64,000 nucleotides of DNA from Takakia lepidozioides (taxonomy: Eukaryota; Streptophyta; Takakiopsida; Takakiales; Takakiaceae). Positions 57,431 to 64,000 of the stretch are shown here, in pieces. A program made the position numbers and the translations under genes. The notes beneath the pieces were generated by a model. The model was not told where the DNA came from. It did not search any database and saw only the letters and a program-made list of their open reading frames with translations. The first letter of the stretch is position 1; the number at the start of each line of letters is the position of its first letter. The stretch covers positions 13,268,001 through 13,332,000 of the forward strand of contig CM060731.1 in NCBI GenBank assembly GCA_030704615.1. The letters run 5' to 3'.

Positions 57431-59020
57431 GGTGAGCACGCTCCGCTCACGTGAGCACAACCCACGGTCATGGGAGTTATATGTTTTTAACCTCGGTCAT
57501 AGGAGTTATATGTTTTCAAAACAGAATACAACCATAAGCGTTTTTGGTGCATTTGTAGGTACATCTGCGCCAATTCAGCGAGGCGAAACCTTCACTAGTG
57601 TAGCCAGAAAACCCTAAACCTATAGTGAATTTCTTTTAAGGGAATGTACTATTTTTCAGAACTGCTCTATGACTCTACATTTTGTGGCATACTATAGCAG
57701 ACAAAAGGTTCCTTCATGGATTCGTTATTCTGGACATTGAGTTTCAGATCTATGTGAATAGACATATTCTCTGCAAAACTCTATTTGAAATGCTTGAATT
57801 TGTTTTTGTTCTCCTGTGATAAACAGTTTCTAGTTTCTGTGCCAAAGAGGAAAATGGAGATATTTTTCAAATATCCCACCACCCACCCGAATTTCCCCTT
57901 AGGAAGATCTATATGAAATACAAAGGTGGGGTTTGTATGTTGGTGGAGTAAAAGCCGAGACTGCAACCCACTATTGGTTTAGGCTTCTTGAACTAGATAT
58001 AATACAACAGATGGGAACCATTCAGTGTTAACAACTGAGTATATTTGTTTCCTACAGACGTAACCCACAGAAATATCAACATGGATATGAGCCAAAATAT
58101 AACCAGTTTTTGTGAAATTGGAGACCTAGATAACAAACATAATTTTAGGATAAGTGGAATGTGATAACCAAATTTTAAAAATATCATGGAGGGCTGAATC
58201 TGCATATACTTGTACACAATCCTAGTTCACACTCTTTTTGCAAAGTTTCGTAGGTGCCCATGCTATTTGTGTGGCCTCTGTCAAAATAGTTATTAAAAAA
58301 AATAAAAATCTGGCATGCTTTTTGGGTTATATAGGGTCGTGGCAAGATTCAGCTCTGCCAATAACTCCGTACTTGATCCAAATAGATAGTCATATGTAAA
58401 ATGGTGAAGACTCTTGCCAACATAATTGTAATTTATGATGCCACTTTACCTCGAAGGCCTACTATGTTGAATTTTGAATCCCCACATCTTCTTAGATATT
58501 GTCCAATCAAGTCGTAACTAGTAGTGCAGCAAACCACTAGTTACTTTAAGCCCTCGGTACATCCAATAAATAGCCTAGTGCTTAGTGCTTAGGCCACAAA
58601 ACCATTTCGTTGGTGGTCATGGGTTCAAAACCACATATGTGATAGATGTCAGAAAGGTGTCCACCTTCTCATCATAAGGTAGTAGCTCTTGGGTCAAGAG
58701 TTACACTTGCTTCGGCAAGAGTCCACATTTGGACCCTTAGGTTCTACAAGAAGAAAATGTTAATTGGCTCATACCAAGATTCTTTGATCAGCTACAAACC
58801 CCGGGAGGTTATCAAGAAGGTTATGTGGATATATAACCGCAGTTTAAAACAAACAAAAAATCGGCAGGGGCTCATAACCGCAGGTTACATAGATCTGAAA
58901 TTTTTAGCCTGAAAACCGTCAAGGATCTGCCAAAGCGGTTATTTGAGCCGGAACTGGCTCATACCCTATTCAAGGTTGGGTAGCGTGTGAGCATGCTCAC
59001 ACCGGCGTGAGCACAAGGGC
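57431..59020. other. Non-coding, edges resembling the MULE ends
   Basis: The left edge has GTGAGCACGCTCCGCTCACGTGAGCAC; the right edge has GTGTGAGCATGCTCACACCGGCGTGAGCAC. The interior has two copies of GGTCATRGGAGTTATATG near 57460-57515. It might be a non-autonomous relative of the 38.5-49.7 kb element, but the ends do not align well. Confidence 0.25.
58571..58760 (+). repeat. SINE-like unit
   Basis: B-box-like GGTTCAAAACC (58622-58632), then AGAAAGGTGTCCACCTTC and GGTAGTAGCTCTTGGGTCAAGAG. The AAAGGTGTCCACCTT block is shared with 61.4 kb. Confidence 0.5.
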
Positions 59021-61344
59021 ATATTCCCCGAATTTTGCGACGGAAATTTCTGCAGCGAAATGAAATTGGCAAAACTAACAATTATGCTAAACTAACACAT
59101 ATATAACAAGTAGCCCCTATACCTGATGAACATATTACCCTATAGGCGTGGCTTTTTCTCAATGCGAAACCCACCGCCGCTTAGTGCCCATAGCACATAT
59201 AATTTCTCAATGCAAGTATGGTATAGACATGGATGATCCCGGATATCCAAATCTGGACATCAATCATTTTCACATAATCCACTGCATTATGCATAAAGAT
59301 AGGTTCACCAAACTGGTTATTAGTACGGATCCTGGATATTTTTGAACCAGTAAAGCTTCAACAAGCACATACCATGATTTCAGGAATACCATATGAAACA
59401 GAACTTCCATTTAGAAGTCGAGTTCTATGTAGCATCGACGAGTTAGACTTCATCGTCACCGTGTTCAACTTAGCAGCTTTGACAAGAAAACAAAATTCAA
59501 AATCCATCATGCTGTAAGTTTCCTACCAGATTTCAATTGCACAAAACTAGCTAAACATGAAAGAGTTAGATAAGATTAAGCATCTTATTCCTTCCTTTGA
59601 AGAAGCACCAAGCAAAATGTCAAAGGAGACCCATTCGATACTGGTTGCCATAGGAGTCAAGTGCTTTCCCTTACATACTCCAAAAACAACTATATTACCC
59701 TTCATTCCAAGCTTTTAGAAATTCATGAAAAGTAAAGTAGCCTCACTACGCCCCTCACCAAAACAACCATATCATGAATCCGTTTAGTAAGGAGAGTAGC
59801 AGGCATTCACGCGCGCTACAGTTTTCCAACATGCATTCCAAAGCAAGTAGAAGGATTTCATAGTTAGAACAAGCCCTTACCGCGATAGCAAAATACCTTG
59901 TAAATTTGAGGCAGACCAGCCGTTGCCATTGTAGGTATCCACTTACACTAAAAAACCTAATATAAGAGCAAGGTAAAAGCAAAGTATAACTTCCTGTTTG
60001 AGATACCAAGGGAGGCCTCTGGCTTTCATATAAGCATTAGGAGTCGCAAACTGCAACATTTAAAGCTTGGTTGCAGCATTTAAACCTTGACAGCCCAAGC
60101 CATTGATGGATCTTCTTGAGGGCAGAGCATGGCGAGCCGTTTTGGCTTACAAAGCAACTATCATTCACGTGGCTACATGACATATTTAGGCACCATGCTG
60201 TAAATGAAAACACTTTGCAGGCTTATGGGACTAAACCCCTAATTTAGAACCAGCATTAGTGTTTGTGTTTAAATTTTGACAAATAATAAGTCACTATAAG
60301 AATGACTTTCCATATGAATATGAATGTACATTTTAAGGTATCCTTGGGCATGTCTAAATCATCCCTAAGGTATGATAAAATTGCGGGATAAAATTGTCCT
60401 TCCTAAGGTTAGAGAGAGAGAGAGAGAGAGCTAGACTACAAAAGATCTACTCCAAGAATTAGGCTGTTTTCTTTACGAAAAAAGTATTGCAAGCAAGGAC
60501 CAGACATCAACAAGCTCCTATAGCAATAAATTATTGGCAAATCAAGTTTAGTAAGTATAACATAGGTGACAAATTAAAACACCACCTAAGAAAACAACAC
60601 AAAATCTTAGGTCTATGTTTGTAGACCATTTATAGAGGAAGAAAACAACATTCATTTTTCATTTTATCCAAAACCAAGTGGGTGGGAGATAAGATAGTGG
60701 CCATAAGTTAAACATCCATCATTTTAGGTCTAAGAGATGACTACTAATCTAGAAATGCACAAACCATATATTTTTCTTTTATTTGTTTTTACTTTCACAC
60801 TATTTTGTCCCATTGTCGAGGTGGCGGTCTACATGTAATGAACACATGTCATTTTTATTTTTTTTAATTTTCTTAAAAAAATGGGATGTCGAGCGACCAG
60901 CGACTGCAGGACCACAGTTGGGCGACCACAGGACCACAGTTGGGCGACCGTTCAATGGCTATGGATTTTATTTATTTATTTATTGGATTCCGGCAACCGT
61001 GGTTTTGGGAATATAACATTAATTTAACACCTAATAACATACATTGTTTCTTTTATTACTACCTAATATCTTTCATGCGAAGAGTCTCAATAATTTTTTA
61101 TTTTCAAGTTTTTTTTAGTTTTTTTTCAGTATGTGAAATTTGAGTATCTGATTGTGAAGAAATCTAATTTGCGTTGAGAAGCTTTATGTTGGACCTGACA
61201 ATTTTCAATTTGGATACCTGAGAAATTGATAACTGGAAGAAAACAAAATTGGACCCTTTTATGGATGACCTCCAACCGGTCAAATTTTCAACTCCCTACA
61301 TTATGCATAAAGGCCTTGGTTCCTCTCCCTCTGCCCATAATGCT
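59021..61344. other. No gene recognised; simple repeats
   Basis: (AG)10 at 60411-60430 and a 22-bp tandem pair CAGGACCACAGTTGGGCGACCA at 60907-60949. Confidence 0.5.
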
Positions 61345-61349
61345 CAAAT

Positions 61350-61505
61350 CTAGACAACGAAGTTGTAGCCAAGTGGTTGTGGGTTCAATCCACCCTTGGT
61401 GTCACAAAGGTGTCCACCTTTCTAGCGGAAGGCAGTAACCCTTGTGGGTGAAGAAACACCATAATTTACGCTTCCTTGGGGAGGCGTCAAATATTATTAA
61501 ATAAT
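61350..61505 (+). repeat. SINE-like unit with adjacent A and B boxes
   Basis: TAGCCAAGTGG (61366-61376) is followed after five bases by GGTTCAATCCA (61382-61392). The tail, AAAGGTGTCCACCTTTCTAGCGGAAGGCAGTAAC to CAAATATTATTA, is shared with 10.2 kb and in part with 58.6 kb. Confidence 0.6.
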
Positions 61506-64000
61506 ATTATTGCTCAATCTAAACTGGGTCCTGTCTACAACAAAAAGGAGATACAAATGACATCTTCCCTGATGTTGTAAGGCACATAGACAGCATTAAA
61601 AGTCAAGAGACATCCTGCTCCGTCTTCTTGCTATTCTTTATCTCAGTCATGGTCCAACTCCGGTGGGCGCTAATCTCCTCACCCATCTTCAGACCCTGCG
61701 GAGCAGCACCTACATCGAACCCCATGCCTGCACTCAACAAACAGTGAACTCACAATAGTTGGCGCATTTCAGGGTGTAACTGGAGTCCACCTCGCCTGAA
61801 GAAGAGTATCACAATGTTACACCACAATGTACTGCATACTCTTAAGCGAAAGCACTTGGGGGCTTAAGAGCGAACTTCATGATGCTGCGTGTGCAACAAA
61901 AAGCCTACACTTCAGAGTTCTACATATGGATGAACATACAGCTCCAAAATCCTCCTTCCGATATCTTTGTGGATTGTCAGTCAGATCCGTGGCCCGCAAG
62001 ATGGCAGTGCGATCCCCGGCACAGAGACTGTGCAATCGGTTCGTTCTCAGGTTCCTAATGTGTTCTCGAAAGAAAAGGCCTCTCGGTGTATGCAGGACGC
62101 AAATAAATCCCCTATCGTCAGCATAACAGTCCTAACAGTGTGGGCGAGCAAACCAGCTTGTCAGCGCTCTTCATATTTTTCTTGTCCTGTCAACAACTAC
62201 TGGTGAAGAATTGTGATGTTTGACATGATTCTGCTGGCCCCCCGCTGGCCCTGCGTTGTCCAAGCACACTGTACTTGGTGCTCATTGATGAAATGCGCAG
62301 CATGCAACGTCAGCTAGGTTCAACTGATCAGTCAAGACTCGCTTGCGTGCGATCAGGTGTAGATTGCACAGCCAACTTAGACACAGATACTTACTAGTAC
62401 CGACCATCGTGGATATGAAAGTATATCATGCCCAGTGTGTTTGAACCCATCAACTTCTGCTAGCCTGATTTGATGATACATGTGAACTCCCAAATAAAAG
62501 CAAAAAAAGTACTCATCGTTACGAATAAGTAGCTCATGAGTCTGCCTTGGTGCTGCAAGGAACTGACAAGCAGGAGGCGCCTCAATTCGTAGGAATGCCA
62601 GCCCCACCGGTGATAACTTCAGTCTAACCAAGCACCCTGCAGCGATCTGATCAAAGGTAGGAAAAGTTTCTATGGTGAGCTACTGGTCTCGCTACTGGTG
62701 TTTCAGGATGATGAGTTTGCAAGTAGCACCGTGATATCAGAGTCTCGAGCGCAGCACGCTACGCTCGAGACTACAACATCATGGTGTTCTCGAAGCTGAT
62801 TATCAAGCATGCAGAGTAACGGTATTGATGCTGATGATTTTAAGAATTTACTATATATGGCAAGTTTCTCCCCTCTCCCGAGACTCTCTATGTACCGTGA
62901 CGTCCCCAGCTCAGCTACATAATACTTCTCCTGGCCAGTAATCTTTACTTTGCTTCAACTTGAGGTGAGGAGACATATGGTGGCGTGTGTGTACTGCGCA
63001 CTGATGGAGCCTACACCGAAACTTCTTTACAAGTCAACAGCTAAGCGCAACACACCAAAATATAGGTGGCTGAAGAGGTTCATGGAAGAAAATGGGCTTG
63101 ATGAGAGTGACATCTACGCCCTAAGGCCCAGAGATGGCGCTGCGAAGCGGACGATTCTTCATAAAGAAATTTGGATTCTTTGTCACAATTCTTGGAGAGG
63201 AAAAACTTGCTGTGAACAACGGCTCTGCAGACGAAGACCTGAATTGTTCCATCGAGATGCACGAATTCAGTCAGAGGCAAAGGCAAACAACATTTGAAGA
63301 TCGCGTGTACCAATTCCCTCCAAAACTAAGTGGGGTTCATTTCGAACACTTGGGCGGCCCCATTCGACACTGTACTGAGGTGTTTGGGGCGTTGTGGGTT
63401 CTATCTTTTTCTCACCCTTTTGGTAACAGATTTTGGCTTCTTTATTTAGAAACGCTGGTATGGGATTAAGGCATAAGAACAATCCTAACTGGAGACACTG
63501 TAGGTCGATTAGGAATGAGAAACTTAAATCTCAGATGGTGTTTAGTACTCTTAAGCGCAAGCACTGATGATTGTTAGGATTCTCTTGATTCTCTTGTTAG
63601 GATTGCATTGTTGGGTGCTGCCTTGCCCCTGCTCTTCCTTACTGATTTGGCTCTCGCTGCCTCTACTGTGTTTGCCATCCTTTCCTAGCTCCTTTTCCTG
63701 ATTACTTGGATATAGGCAGTGTCCCTGTTGTAAGCCTTCAAAGCGTCTGTGTGGTTATTTTCTCCAAGCGCCTGTCCCCTGGGAAAAAAAATAAAAAATA
63801 AAATGTAAAAGCAGTGTTATAATGCTTCAAAATCTCTTGAATATCTTGTGTATCTTCATTGTGAAGACTTGATGTTCAATTTGGCTCCTTGGCTAGCATA
63901 TATCATACATCAATTTGCAATCTGGTATTGGATTGAATAAAATTTATTCGCATGGATATTACTATGGTGGTACTGCACAGGAGGTCACACTAGATAGACA
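61506..64000. other. Unresolved; short exon-like frames and a perfect hairpin
   Basis: Frames at 62950-63297 and 63134-63469 (plus; e.g. KYRWLKRFMEENGLDESD) and 62631-62377 (minus) look partly coding, but no family is recognised and no splice model holds. A perfect 11-bp hairpin, AGTCTCGAGCG/CGCTCGAGACT, lies at 62741-62772. ACTCTTAAGCGMAAGCACT occurs near 61840 and again near 63548. Confidence 0.3.

Noticed and set aside
62950-63470. Two overlapping plus-strand frames as a host gene
   Set aside because: No recognisable domain and no consistent splice phase; left unassigned.

Overview
The window is eukaryotic and comes from a transposon-rich land-plant genome. The evidence is one intact plant-type core alpha-1,3-fucosyltransferase gene with spliceosomal introns, plant organellar-type PPR fragments (MYAKCG, AERDVVSWSAML), and Copia, gypsy-like, CACTA, MULE, hAT, SINE and piggyBac sequences. 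PPR debris, a piggyBac element and a retrotransposon carrying a C5 DNA methyltransferase together suggest a seed-free plant (lycophyte, fern or bryophyte), but the species cannot be fixed from the sequence.

Layout. 1-7.2 kb: a PPR fragment, a CACTA-type terminus, and a decayed minus-strand gypsy-like retroelement (gag, zinc knuckles, aspartic protease, C5 DNA methyltransferase). Its middle 0.8 kb is inverted in place and its gag is split by a 947-bp hAT-type element with an 8-bp target duplication. 7.2-11.2 kb: non-coding tandem and dispersed repeats. 11.9-16.2 kb: a CACTA transposase N-terminal fragment, a divergent proline-rich exon set and GACGCC-rich repeat DNA. 16.4-19.0 kb: a frameshifted piggyBac transposase gene, two 52-nt tRNA-like hairpins lacking an anticodon arm, and a TTAA-flanked 3' end. 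21.3-26.4 kb: the fucosyltransferase gene, seven exons, 541 aa, no visible lesion; it is the only clearly functional gene here. 29-36.7 kb: a Ty1/Copia element with very short terminal repeats and a primer-binding site matching the anticodon arm of initiator tRNA-Met, flanked by two diverged copies of a 0.5-kb host segment.

38.5-49.7 kb is the most striking part: an apparent 11.2-kb Mutator-like (MULE) element with related, inverted, palindrome-rich ends. It carries two divergent genes. On the plus strand is a GCM-type zinc-finger/DDE/SWIM transposase. On the minus strand is a nine-exon gene of about 1,036 aa that joins a ParB-like domain to a beta-class N4/N6 DNA-methyltransferase-like domain. 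Two introns of the methyltransferase gene hold eleven copies of a hyphenated palindrome around GAATGTCGT-CA-ACGACATTC. Both genes have single-base frameshifts, so this copy is lightly decayed, but splice sites and reading phase are consistent throughout.

49.9-54.3 kb: an eS1 (RPS3A) exon fragment abutting a truncated CACTA transposase, with a divergent, decayed FCP1/NIF-phosphatase-like gene beside it. 54.3-64 kb: mostly non-coding, with a 100-bp tandem array, tRNA-related SINE-like units and short repeats. Most elements carry premature stops or frameshifts; several of the stops are explained by C-to-T changes, as expected for methylated, silenced plant transposons.
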